Positions 34,992-42,919 of a stretch of DNA of 64,000 nucleotides are shown here, one piece after another. Below the pieces are notes generated by a model, which did no database searches, was not told the DNA's origin, and saw only the letters and a list, made by a program, of their open reading frames with translations. The stretch's first letter is position 1, and every line of letters begins with the position of its first letter. Position numbers and translations under genes: made by a program. The stretch is from Agathobacter sp. (GTDB taxonomy: Bacteria; Bacillota; Clostridia; Lachnospirales; Lachnospiraceae), in NCBI GenBank assembly GCA_017481285.1, contig JAFUPI010000028.1, forward strand, positions 1 to 64,000. The letters are read 5' to 3'.

Positions 34992-35770
34992 TTCTTTCTA
35001 TTTTACAGTTTTTGGGCTGGGTGCTTTTGGCGGCAGTGGTAGTCGTGGTTTTCGCATTGCTTATCCTGTTGTTTTGTCCGGTGCGGTATCTGGTGGATAT
35101 TCATTGGCTGGAGGAACAATGGGCGAAATTTCGAGCACATTGGTTTTTTCATCTGATTCGGGCAAAGGTTTCTTATGGTGACGACTTAATTTATGGTGAA
35201 ATCCATATATTTTGGAAAAAGATTACATTTTCCTTTGATTTGACGGAAAAGAAGGAAGAGGAAGAATCTGAAAAGGAAGACAAGCAAAAAGAAACGAAAG
35301 AAGCATCTGATGTAGGTATCATTTCTAAAATTAAGGGAATGATAGAACGTATAAAAGCAGCTTATCCGAAAGTCAAGAAAATCCTCACGGATGAGAAGAA
35401 TAAGGAAGCGATAGTTCACTTGAAGGATGAGATTTTATATTTCCTTAAGGTGCTGCTTCCAAAGAAGTCCAAAGTGGATGCAGTATTTTCCACGGGTTCA
35501 CCGGATACCACAGGGCAATTATTTGGTGTGTTAGCATGTTTTCCAGCGATGTATCATAAGGATTGGAAACTGATTCCGGATTTTGAATCAGATGATATGT
35601 ATTTCAAAGGAACATTCTGGGGAAAGGGTCGAATATATGGATATGAAATTGTTGGCATAATTTTGCGAATAATATTTGATAAGAATTGCAGAAGATTGTA
35701 TACTATTATCAATAGATTTATTAAATGGTTGAAAAAGAGCGATAATACGGAGGGTAACGTAAATGGATAA
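34982..35770 (+). CDS. DUF2953 domain-containing membrane protein (YtfI-like)
   Basis: The start at 34982 (MQIVLSILQF) follows gggaggg; the start at 34967 is rejected. The 262-residue protein has an N-terminal membrane helix (about 5-30) and a DUF2953 region: FRAHWFFHLI and the later GSPDTTGQLFGVLACFP are typical. A long highly charged stretch (about 80-105) follows the first beta region. It overlaps gerW by 8 bp, the same ytfI-ytfJ order as in Bacillus, where the pair is expressed in sporulation. Confidence 0.8.
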   Translation: MQIVLSILQFLGWVLLAAVVVVVFALLILLFCPVRYLVDIHWLEEQWAKFRAHWFFHLIRAKVSYGDDLIYGEIHIFWKKITFSFDLTEKKEEEESEKEDKQKETKEASDVGIISKIKGMIERIKAAYPKVKKILTDEKNKEAIVHLKDEILYFLKVLLPKKSKVDAVFSTGSPDTTGQLFGVLACFPAMYHKDWKLIPDFESDDMYFKGTFWGKGRIYGYEIVGIILRIIFDKNCRRLYTIINRFIKWLKKSDNTEGNVNG

Positions 35771-36134
35771 ATTAAATACTACAGTAGAATCTTTATTTAA
35801 AGGAATGGAAAGTTTTGTTAGTACAAAGACGGTTGTGGGAGAACCTACACAGATTGGAGATACTATCATTGTTCCACTTGCAGACGTGTCGTTTGGTGTA
35901 GCTGCAGGTGCTGTTTCTGAAGCGAACAAAAACAATGGCATGGGTGGTATGGGTGGAAAAGTTACCCCAAGTGCTGTATTGGTTATTAAAAATGATTCAA
36001 CTAGATTAATTAATATTAAGAATCAGGATGCGATCACAAAGATTCTCGATATGGTCCCAGATTTACTTGACCGCTTCGTACCAGCAAAGAATGATGCTGA
36101 TGTTACAGTTGTAGTGGAAGATAATGAAATCTAA
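35763..36134 (+). CDS. gerW: GerW family sporulation protein (YtfJ)
   Basis: A 123-residue protein with the YtfJ pattern: VESLFKGMESFVSTKTVVGEP, DTIIVPLADVSFGVAAGA, a glycine/methionine-rich loop (NNGMGGMGGK) and KVTPSAVLVI. In Bacillus GerW is needed for normal spore germination in response to certain germinants. Its presence with DUF2953 suggests a spore-forming lineage, though family members also occur in non-sporulating relatives. A terminator follows. Confidence 0.9.
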   Translation: MDKLNTTVESLFKGMESFVSTKTVVGEPTQIGDTIIVPLADVSFGVAAGAVSEANKNNGMGGMGGKVTPSAVLVIKNDSTRLINIKNQDAITKILDMVPDLLDRFVPAKNDADVTVVVEDNEI

Positions 36135-36178
36135 TTCTGGATGTGTTGCGTGCATATATTATATTATTTGAATTTTAG

Positions 36179-36206
36179 AGAGCTGTCGTAAGGCAGCTCT
36201 TATATT
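36179..36206 (+). terminator. Terminator after gerW (left twin)
   Basis: Stem agagctg/cagctct (36179-36185, 36194-36200) with loop tcgtaagg, followed by TATATT. It is an inverted near-copy of the rpmB terminator on the other side of the palindrome at 36214-36292. Confidence 0.75.
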
Positions 36207-36213
36207 ATGTAAA

Positions 36214-36292
36214 TTACGAAAACCCTCCAAATATCAATTTCGCAGCCTTGCGTTAGAACAGCAAGAAATTGATATTTGGAGGGTTTTCGTAA
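36214..36292. repeat. Long perfect palindrome with a 23-nt conserved loop
   Basis: A perfect 28-bp stem (36214-36241 with 36265-36292; left arm begins ttacgaaaaccctcc) encloses a 23-nt loop (36242-36264). The loop shares 17 of 23 bases with the reverse complement of the loop of the palindrome at 38822-38894, and the two stems also show partial likeness (tacgaa, ccc, aaata, aattt). It lies between the two convergent terminators and codes for nothing. Confidence 0.9.
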
Positions 36293-36299
36293 GATAGAA

Positions 36300-36331
36300 T
36301 AAAAAAAGAACTGCCTTACGACAGTTCTTTA
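36300..36331 (-). terminator. Terminator after rpmB (right twin)
   Basis: On the minus strand the stem aaagaactg/cagttcttt (36305-36313 and 36322-36330) is followed by a T-run. The loop, ccttacga on the + strand, is the exact reverse complement of the left twin's loop. Confidence 0.85.
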
Positions 36332-36343
36332 ATAGTCAATACA

Positions 36344-36529
36344 TTAAGCACGCTCAACACGGCCAGATCTTAAGCAAGAAGCACAAACATATAATTTCTT
36401 TGGTACTCCGTTTACTTTACAATTAACACGTTTAATGTTAGATTTCCAGATTTTATTAGATCTTCTATGAGAGTGACTAACTGCGATTCCGAAATGAACG
36501 CCTTTTTCACATACTGCACATTTTGCCAT
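36344..36529 (-). CDS. rpmB: 50S ribosomal protein L28
   Basis: The start at 36529 (MAKCAVCEKG) follows aaggaggtg on the minus strand; the longer frame to 36583 reads through that site and is rejected. The 61-residue protein has the L28 core HSHRRSNKIWKSNIKRV and two CxxC pairs (CAVC and CASC) expected to bind zinc. It is the only gene of its transcript, read against its neighbours. Confidence 0.95.
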   Translation of the reverse strand: MAKCAVCEKGVHFGIAVSHSHRRSNKIWKSNIKRVNCKVNGVPKKLYVCASCLRSGRVERA

Positions 36530-36592
36530 TTTAATTGCACCTCCTTGCAAATTCACTAAGCCCAAATAGTGTTTCGAGCTCACAACATGGAT

Positions 36593-36621
36593 ATTCTAAC
36601 AGAAACATATACATAATGCAA
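36593..36621 (-). promoter_or_regulatory. Promoter of rpmB
   Basis: On the minus strand TTGCAT (36616-36621), a 17-bp spacer and TAGAAT (36593-36598), about 65 bp before the start. Confidence 0.7.
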
Positions 36622-36681
36622 GGAAAAAATAAAAAAATTTAAAAGTTTCTGGAAAAGTTTGTATGAAATTAAATACAGTGT

Positions 36682-36709
36682 TTGCTTTTTAGGTAAAATA
36701 AGGTATAAT
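36682..36709 (+). promoter_or_regulatory. Promoter of the Asp23-DAK2 operon
   Basis: TTGCTT (36682-36687), 16-bp spacer, TATAAT (36704-36709), 42 bp before the Asp23 start. Divergent from the rpmB promoter. Confidence 0.7.
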
Positions 36710-36750
36710 AAATACATATCTATGTCATAATTTTTATGGAGGTTACAATT

Positions 36751-37110
36751 ATGAAAGGCCAAATGGAAAACCAATATGGTACAGTTTTAATTGATGAAAA
36801 TGTAATTGCAACTTATGCAGGTTCTGTTGCTGTAGAATGCTTCGGTATTGTAGGTATGGCTGCAGTAAACGTAAAAGATGGACTTGTTAAATTATTAAAG
36901 AAAGAACACATTACACACGGTATTGAAGTTGTAGTAGGTGAAAATAATGTAATCACAATTGATTTCCACGTTATTATTGCTTACGGTGTATGTATTACAA
37001 CAGTTTGTGACAACTTAATTGAAACCGTGAAATACAAAGTAGAACAGTTCACTGGTATGAAGATCGACAAGATCAATATCCATGTTGAAGGCGTGCGCGT
37101 GATTGACTAA
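36751..37110 (+). CDS. Asp23/Gls24 family protein
   Basis: The start at 36751 (MKGQMENQYG) follows ggaggt; a GTG/ATG extension to 36736 lacks a site. The 119-residue product has the Asp23/Gls24 pattern: a beta-strand YGTVLIDENVIATYAG, the CFGIVGMAAV helix and a C-terminal IDKINIHVEGVRV strand. In many Firmicutes this small protein (YloU) is encoded directly before the DAK2 protein (YloV/FakA) and not far from recG, as here. The role of the YloU branch is not settled. Confidence 0.88.
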   Translation: MKGQMENQYGTVLIDENVIATYAGSVAVECFGIVGMAAVNVKDGLVKLLKKEHITHGIEVVVGENNVITIDFHVIIAYGVCITTVCDNLIETVKYKVEQFTGMKIDKINIHVEGVRVID

Positions 37111-37124
37111 GGAGGATATCAAAA

Positions 37125-38798
37125 GTGAAGATTACTAGTATTAATTCAAGCCAATTAGCTAAAATGTTTCTTGCTGGTGCAAGCAATCTTGATGCAAAAA
37201 AAGAATGGATAAATGAATTGAATGTATTCCCAGTTCCAGATGGTGATACAGGTACAAATATGTCTATGACTATTATGTCAGCAGCTAGAGAAGTAGGTGG
37301 ACTTGGCGAAAAACCAGAAATGAAAGCTCTTGCAAAAGCAATCTCTTCAGGTTCACTTCGTGGTGCTAGAGGTAACTCTGGTGTTATCCTTTCTCAGTTA
37401 TTTAGAGGTTTCTGTAAAGTAGTAGGCGAATACGATGAAGTAGATGTATGTGTACTTTGTGACGCTATGCAGAAGGCTGTAGAAACAGCATACAAAGCTG
37501 TTATGAAGCCAAAGGAAGGTACAATCCTTACTGTAGCAAAAGGTGCTGCTGATAAAGCTTTAGAATTAGTAGATGAAACAGATGATTTGGTATATTTCTG
37601 CGATGAAGTTATCAAACATGCTGACTATGTTCTTAGTCAGACACCAGAAATGCTTCCAGTACTCAAACAGGCTGGCGTAGTTGACTCAGGCGGACAGGGT
37701 CTTATGCAGGTATTAAAGGGCGCATATGACTGTTTACTTGGTAAAGAAGTGGATTATACGATTGATGTTCCTACAGCTGGTAGCAGCTTCGTTAAAATTT
37801 CTGCAGAAACAGAAGCAGAGATTAAATTTGGTTACTGTACAGAGTTTATTATTGTACTTAATAAACCTATGACAGATAAAGAAGAGTTAGAATTTAAAGC
37901 TTTCCTTGAATCTATCGGTGATTCAATCGTAGTGGTAGCGGACGATGAGGTTACAAAGACTCACGTACATACCAACGATCCGGGTCTTGCTATTCAGAAA
38001 GCCCTTACTTTCGGTTCTCTTAGCAAGATTAAGATTGATAACATGCGTGAAGAACATGAAGAAAAACTCATTAAAGAAGCTGAAAAGGTAGCTGAACAGC
38101 AGGCGCTTGAAGCAGCAGAAAAGAAAGCTGAACCTCGTAAAGAAATGGGCTTCGTTGCAGTTTCTATCGGTGAAGGTATGAACGAAATCTTCCGCGGACT
38201 TGGTGTTGACTACATCATCGAAGGCGGTCAGACAATGAACCCAAGTACAGAAGATATGCTTACAGCAATTGACAATGTAAATGCTGACACAGTATTCATT
38301 CTTCCAAACAATAGCAATATTATCATGGCTGCAAACCAGGCTGCTTCTATTGTAGATGATAAAGAAATCATCGTTATCCCTACAAAGACAGTTCCACAGG
38401 GTATTACTGCTGTTATCAACTACTTACCAGATGTTTCTGCAGAAGAAAATAAAGAAACTATGGTAGAAGCTATCTCTGCAGTTAAGACAGGACAGGTAAC
38501 ATATGCTGTACGTGATACCGAAATCGACGGTTTCGAAATCAAAGAAAACGATTACATGGGTATCGGCGACAAATCTATTCTTGCTGTAGGTACAGATATG
38601 AACACTGTAACTCTTGAAATGCTTGAAAGAATGATTGATGAAGATTCAGAAATGGTAAGTATTTACTTCGGTAGCGAATCTTCAGAAGAAGATGCGACAG
38701 TTATCGCTGAAGCACTCGAAGAAAAATATCCAGATGTTGATGTAGAAGTAAATGATGGTGGACAGCCAATTTACTATTATGTTATTTCAGTTGAATAA
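37125..38798 (+). CDS. DAK2/DegV-type kinase subunit (YloV/FakA-like)
   Basis: A GTG start at 37125 follows aaggagg. The 557-residue protein begins with a DhaL/DAK2 nucleotide-binding domain (about 1-200; VFPVPDGDTGTNMS and SGSLRGARGNSGVILSQ carry the metal and phosphate-binding residues) and continues with a central domain and a C-terminal DegV-related region. The family includes FakA, the ATP-binding part of fatty acid kinase, which works with FakB lipid-binding proteins; no fakB is seen here. The Asp23 gene lies 14 bp upstream. The glutamate-rich stretch around 310-340 separates the halves. Confidence 0.88.
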   Translation: MKITSINSSQLAKMFLAGASNLDAKKEWINELNVFPVPDGDTGTNMSMTIMSAAREVGGLGEKPEMKALAKAISSGSLRGARGNSGVILSQLFRGFCKVVGEYDEVDVCVLCDAMQKAVETAYKAVMKPKEGTILTVAKGAADKALELVDETDDLVYFCDEVIKHADYVLSQTPEMLPVLKQAGVVDSGGQGLMQVLKGAYDCLLGKEVDYTIDVPTAGSSFVKISAETEAEIKFGYCTEFIIVLNKPMTDKEELEFKAFLESIGDSIVVVADDEVTKTHVHTNDPGLAIQKALTFGSLSKIKIDNMREEHEEKLIKEAEKVAEQQALEAAEKKAEPRKEMGFVAVSIGEGMNEIFRGLGVDYIIEGGQTMNPSTEDMLTAIDNVNADTVFILPNNSNIIMAANQAASIVDDKEIIVIPTKTVPQGITAVINYLPDVSAEENKETMVEAISAVKTGQVTYAVRDTEIDGFEIKENDYMGIGDKSILAVGTDMNTVTLEMLERMIDEDSEMVSIYFGSESSEEDATVIAEALEEKYPDVDVEVNDGGQPIYYYVISVE

Positions 38799-38821
38799 TT
38801 TATAGGTTTTACTAAAAATAC

Positions 38822-38894
38822 GAACTCCCACAACAAATACAATTTATCGCTGTACTGGCGTAAGGCTTCTAAATTGTATTTGTTGTGGGAGTTC
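38822..38894. repeat. Long perfect palindrome with a 23-nt conserved loop (second copy)
   Basis: A perfect 25-bp stem (38822-38846 with 38870-38894; left arm begins gaactcccacaac) encloses a 23-nt loop (38847-38869). The loop is like the reverse complement of the loop at 36242-36264 (17 of 23 bases). It lies between the DAK2 and GNAT genes; its right end overlaps a candidate promoter, and it could also act as a terminator of the DAK2 transcript. Confidence 0.9.
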
Positions 38895-38911
38895 TTACTT
38901 TATGATAAAAT
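38883..38911 (+). promoter_or_regulatory. Candidate promoter for GNAT-recG
   Basis: TTGTGG (38883-38888), a 17-bp spacer and TAAAAT (38906-38911). The -35 lies inside the right arm of the palindrome. The GNAT start is 62 bp further on. Confidence 0.5.
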
Positions 38912-38972
38912 ATAGGAAATTGTTCAAGAGATAATATAATAATAGATAATGGATAGAAAAGGATATTAAAAA

Positions 38973-39392
38973 ATGAAAACATGTATTTATGATTACAGAC
39001 ACGACGATGCCACGATGATTCGTCAAGTTGTCTTTATAAATGAGCAGGGTTTTTCCTATGAATATGATGAAATCGATGAATGGGCTACTCATATTGTGAT
39101 TTATGATGAAGAGCCAGTTGGTGTATGTCGTATTTTCGCGGATGAAAATAATGATACAGAATATATTGTTGGGAGATTAGCAGTGATGAAAAGTCATAGA
39201 AACCGCGGGATTGGAAGAAAATTACTGGAAGCTTGTGAAGATTATGCAAAAAGTAAAGGTGGAACTTTTGTTAAGCTTCATTCTCAGTGTAGAGCTGCAG
39301 AATTTTATGAAAAATGTGGTTATATAGCCAAGGGAGAAATTGAAGAAGAAGAGGGCGTACCTCATGTATGGATGTATAAGGAGTTGAAATAA
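38973..39392 (+). CDS. GNAT family N-acetyltransferase
   Basis: A 139-residue acetyltransferase (ElaA/YjcF-like). The acetyl-CoA loop RNRGIGRKLLEAC is at about residues 74-86, and the preceding IVGRLAVMKSH strand and the YEKCGYIA ending are typical. Substrate unknown. The stop is directly followed by the recG start, with aaggag in its end as the recG ribosome site, so the two are co-translated. Confidence 0.88.
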   Translation: MKTCIYDYRHDDATMIRQVVFINEQGFSYEYDEIDEWATHIVIYDEEPVGVCRIFADENNDTEYIVGRLAVMKSHRNRGIGRKLLEACEDYAKSKGGTFVKLHSQCRAAEFYEKCGYIAKGEIEEEEGVPHVWMYKELK

Positions 39393-41456
39393 ATGAATCT
39401 TACATCTTCGATAACGAAAATAAAAGGGATTGGCGATAAAACTGCCCAAACTCTCGAAAAACTAAATATTTCCACGGTAGAAGATGTACTATTTCATTTT
39501 CCTAGAAACTATTTCCGTTATCCAGAAGCAATAACGATAGAAGAGATAACCACATTGCAGGAAAGTAGATTGGCCATTCGTGCTGTGGTAAAGAAAAGTC
39601 CTGCCAGTCGCAATGGACGAAACATGAATATTACGACATTGACGATTGGGGAAGCACCTAAAAAACTAGAGTTGGTTTGGTTTCGTTCACCATATATCAA
39701 GAATCAGATTGAACCAGGGAAAGAGTATGTTTTCTTTGGAAAAATGGTGGTAAAAAACAAGCGTTGGGTGATGGAACAGCCAGTGATTTATGCACCTGAA
39801 AAGTATGAAGAAATCGCTGGAATGCTTCAGCCGGTGTATGCTTTGACAGCGGGTATTACCAACAATTTGCTGATTAAAACGATAAAAACTGTTTTAAATG
39901 ATATAGATTTGATTTCGGATTATATCCCAGCGGATACCCGCAAACGATATGGTTTGTGCGAGTATAACTATGCGTTGAAACAGATTCATTTTCCGGATAC
40001 AATGGAAAACTTGATAGAAGCTAGAAGATGTTTGGTTTTTCATGAATTTTTTATCTTTATCATGGGAATTCAGTATCAAAAGGAAAAGAAGGCGAAGGAC
40101 CCGAATGGTTTTTCATTTGTAAAAGATTCTTTTATAGAGGATTGCATCCAGCAGTTGCCATATCCTTTGACAAATGCTCAGAAAAAAGCATTAAAGGATA
40201 TTCAAAACGATATGGATAGCCCATTTGTAATGCAGCGACTGGTACAGGGGGATGTAGGTTCCGGTAAGACGATTGTAGCTTTTCTTGCTATGGCTAGATG
40301 TGCCCATAGTGGTTATCAGTCTGCGATTATGGCACCTACGGAAGTATTAGCGAGACAGCATTATGAGACCTATACGAAATTATGTCAGGATTTTAATTTA
40401 GATTTTCCAGTTGTGCTTTTGACAGGTTCTATGAAAGTAAAAGAGAAGCGAGAAGCCTATGCAAAGCTTGAAGCTTGTCCAAATGCTTTGGTAGTTGGAA
40501 CACATGCTTTGATTCAGGAAAAGGCTGTATATTCCAACCTTGCCCTGGTTATTACTGATGAACAGCACCGTTTCGGCGTAAAGCAGCGCGATACATTTGC
40601 AGAAAAAGGACAGGTTCCGCATATTTTGGTAATGAGTGCGACACCGATTCCGCGTACTTTGGCAATTATTATTTATGGAGATATGGATATTTCAGTCATT
40701 GATGAGGTTCCTGCAAAGCGTCTGCCTATCAAAAACTGTGTAGTAGATATCGGATATCGACCAAAAGCATATGATTTTATCGTAAATCAGGTAAATGAAG
40801 GGCATCAGGCATATGTCATCTGTCCTTTGGTAGAAGACACTGAAAATATGGAAGGAAAAAACGCAACTGATTATTCGAAAGAACTAGCAGAAATTTTGCC
40901 TTCACATGTGCTGGTTGGACTTTTGCATGGTAAGATGAAAAATGATAAGAAAAACGAAGTTATGGAAGCTTTTGCTCGAAATGAAATTCAGGTTCTTGTT
41001 TCTACTACAGTAGTTGAAGTTGGAGTAAATGTACCAAATGCAACAGTTATGATGATTGAAAATGCAGATCATTTCGGTTTGGCACAGCTTCACCAGCTTC
41101 GTGGACGAGTAGGCCGAGGGGATACACAGTCTTATTGTATTATGATTAACACATCAAACGCCAAGACAGCTAAGAAACGTCTTGAAATTCTGAATAAATC
41201 AAATGATGGTTTCTTTATTGCAAGTGAGGACCTAAAGTTGCGTGGACCAGGAGATTTCTTTGGTATTCGTCAAAGTGGCGATTTAGCCTTTGATATCGGA
41301 GATATTTATCAGGATGCGACGGAACTGCAGGATGCAGCGGAGAGTGTAAAAGAGATTTTGGAAACAGACCCAGAACTTATAAAAGAACAACATGCTACGT
41401 TGAGGCGGCAGCTGCAAAGATTTGTGGATGAGCAGATAAGAAATATGACGTTATAG
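39393..41456 (+). CDS. recG: ATP-dependent DNA helicase RecG
   Basis: A 687-residue RecG: N-terminal wedge/OB domain (about 1-225, starting with the GIGDKTAQTLEKLNI helix-hairpin-helix), helicase domain 1 with Walker A GDVGSGKT (about 282-289) and DEQHRFGVKQ, and helicase domain 2 with the TTVVEVGVNVPNA and QLRGRVGRG motifs. It regresses stalled replication forks and processes branched DNA. Slightly short for the family but complete. Confidence 0.96.
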   Translation: MNLTSSITKIKGIGDKTAQTLEKLNISTVEDVLFHFPRNYFRYPEAITIEEITTLQESRLAIRAVVKKSPASRNGRNMNITTLTIGEAPKKLELVWFRSPYIKNQIEPGKEYVFFGKMVVKNKRWVMEQPVIYAPEKYEEIAGMLQPVYALTAGITNNLLIKTIKTVLNDIDLISDYIPADTRKRYGLCEYNYALKQIHFPDTMENLIEARRCLVFHEFFIFIMGIQYQKEKKAKDPNGFSFVKDSFIEDCIQQLPYPLTNAQKKALKDIQNDMDSPFVMQRLVQGDVGSGKTIVAFLAMARCAHSGYQSAIMAPTEVLARQHYETYTKLCQDFNLDFPVVLLTGSMKVKEKREAYAKLEACPNALVVGTHALIQEKAVYSNLALVITDEQHRFGVKQRDTFAEKGQVPHILVMSATPIPRTLAIIIYGDMDISVIDEVPAKRLPIKNCVVDIGYRPKAYDFIVNQVNEGHQAYVICPLVEDTENMEGKNATDYSKELAEILPSHVLVGLLHGKMKNDKKNEVMEAFARNEIQVLVSTTVVEVGVNVPNATVMMIENADHFGLAQLHQLRGRVGRGDTQSYCIMINTSNAKTAKKRLEILNKSNDGFFIASEDLKLRGPGDFFGIRQSGDLAFDIGDIYQDATELQDAAESVKEILETDPELIKEQHATLRRQLQRFVDEQIRNMTL

Positions 41457-41465
41457 GAGAACAAA

Positions 41466-42863
41466 ATGATGAAAAAATGTTTTAGAAAAGGTCTTGTTTA
41501 TGTAAGTAGTCTTATACTTGTTTTAGGTTTATTATCTGCGTGTGGAAAAAATACAGATAATTCTAATGAAAAAGAACAGACTAGTCAGAATACTCAGCAG
41601 ACTATTAATTCAGAAACTGAGAAGCCAGATGTCTCTGAACAACCAGACGTTTCCGAGGAATCAAACAGTTCTGAGGAAACAAGTAACTTAGAAGCACCAA
41701 GTAGTTCCCAGCAACCAAGCGATTCTGAAAAACCAAGCAACTCTGAGAAACCAAGTAGTTCAGAAAAACCAAGTGATTCGGAAAATACAAATACAGAATC
41801 ATCTAAGCCAGAGCCAGCACCATCGGAACCGGAAGCATCCATTTCTACATCTGCACCTGGTTGGGATAAAGTGCCTAGTTTCAAAGAATCTAACTTAACA
41901 GAGAAGGAGATGGCAGTCAAAATCGTTGAATGTATTATTAGTTCTACGATGTCTGATTTTGAAAAGGCATTGGAAATTCATGATTGGTTGATATTTAATG
42001 TGGATTATGACCATACATATTCAAATTATCATGCTATTAATGCCTTTGTGGATCGAAGCTGTGTGTGTCAGGGATACGCTGAAGCATTCGAATTGCTAGC
42101 AGAGGCGGCAGGTCTTGAAACAACTTTTGTTTCTGGGGTTGCAACAAATAGTAGTGGACAAACAGAGAGCCATGCATGGAATCAAATTAAGATTAGTGGA
42201 GCATGGTATAATGTAGATGTGACTTGGGATGATCCTACACATGAAGGAAAAGATTTTAATGATCATAGTGGTAATGGATATGATTATTTCTTAATATCCA
42301 AGGCACAGTTAGAAAAAGACCACAAAGCAGAGAGCTATAATGAAGGCGAAAAGACTTGTTCATCTAATTATGACAAAGTAAGTATATTAAAGGTTGCGGC
42401 TGCTTCAGGTAGATATGGCGATGTTGCAGTTGTAACAAATATTAGCGAGGCAAATGCAGGGATAAAGAAGTATATGGATCAAAATAAGTCAACAATGACG
42501 CTGTGGATTTATGATAGTTCTGTAACAGTTGCTACGTCACAAAACTATATTCAGAATTTAGTTGGAAAAGTGCAATATGTGATAAGCCTAAGTACTTATT
42601 ATCCATCAGATAATGGTATCCTGAAATGCCCAATTGGAATTACACCTTCTTCTGAGTGGGATGCAATTCCAGTGGTTACGAATGTGGATGAGTTTAAAAC
42701 CTTATTAGACCAAAATGGTGATGCAGGAATTACAAGTTATACGGTTCGATATGAATCTACGAGCGGACAACCAGTGATTGCGGCATCAAAATATGGATTT
42801 AATATATCATATGTTACTTATAATGATGGTAATTCATGGTTAATTGATGTTTTTATTCAATAA
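41466..42863 (+). CDS. Transglutaminase-like lipoprotein with a Ser/Glu/Pro-rich stalk
   Basis: A 465-residue surface lipoprotein: lipobox LLSAC (C26), then a low-complexity stalk (about 30-130) of SEKPS(N/S/D)SEKPS repeats, then a transglutaminase-like core (about 145-260) with catalytic C201 in SCVCQGYAEAF, H236 in SHAWNQ and D251 in VDVTWDDP. This fold can be a cysteine protease or crosslinking enzyme. The last 170 residues have two related segments (each with a WDxxPxV-like or VTNxSE-type strand) and are not recognised. It begins 9 bp after recG and is probably transcribed from there. A tail-to-tail terminator follows. Confidence 0.85.
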   Translation: MMKKCFRKGLVYVSSLILVLGLLSACGKNTDNSNEKEQTSQNTQQTINSETEKPDVSEQPDVSEESNSSEETSNLEAPSSSQQPSDSEKPSNSEKPSSSEKPSDSENTNTESSKPEPAPSEPEASISTSAPGWDKVPSFKESNLTEKEMAVKIVECIISSTMSDFEKALEIHDWLIFNVDYDHTYSNYHAINAFVDRSCVCQGYAEAFELLAEAAGLETTFVSGVATNSSGQTESHAWNQIKISGAWYNVDVTWDDPTHEGKDFNDHSGNGYDYFLISKAQLEKDHKAESYNEGEKTCSSNYDKVSILKVAAASGRYGDVAVVTNISEANAGIKKYMDQNKSTMTLWIYDSSVTVATSQNYIQNLVGKVQYVISLSTYYPSDNGILKCPIGITPSSEWDAIPVVTNVDEFKTLLDQNGDAGITSYTVRYESTSGQPVIAASKYGFNISYVTYNDGNSWLIDVFIQ

Positions 42864-42879
42864 TTAAATGTAGATTATA

Positions 42880-42919
42880 AAAAGGAGATGAATGTATGGC
42901 ATTTATCTCCTTTTCTTAT
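42880..42919. terminator. Bidirectional terminator between the lipoprotein and NFACT genes
   Basis: A 15-bp stem with one G-T pair (aaaaggagatgaatg with cattt-atctcctttt, 42880-42914) and flanking A- and T-runs separates the convergent genes. Confidence 0.88.

Noticed and set aside
41594..41920. 108-codon minus-strand frame with many Ser/Leu/Gly
   Set aside because: It mirrors the SEKPS repeat stalk of the lipoprotein gene and has no start context.
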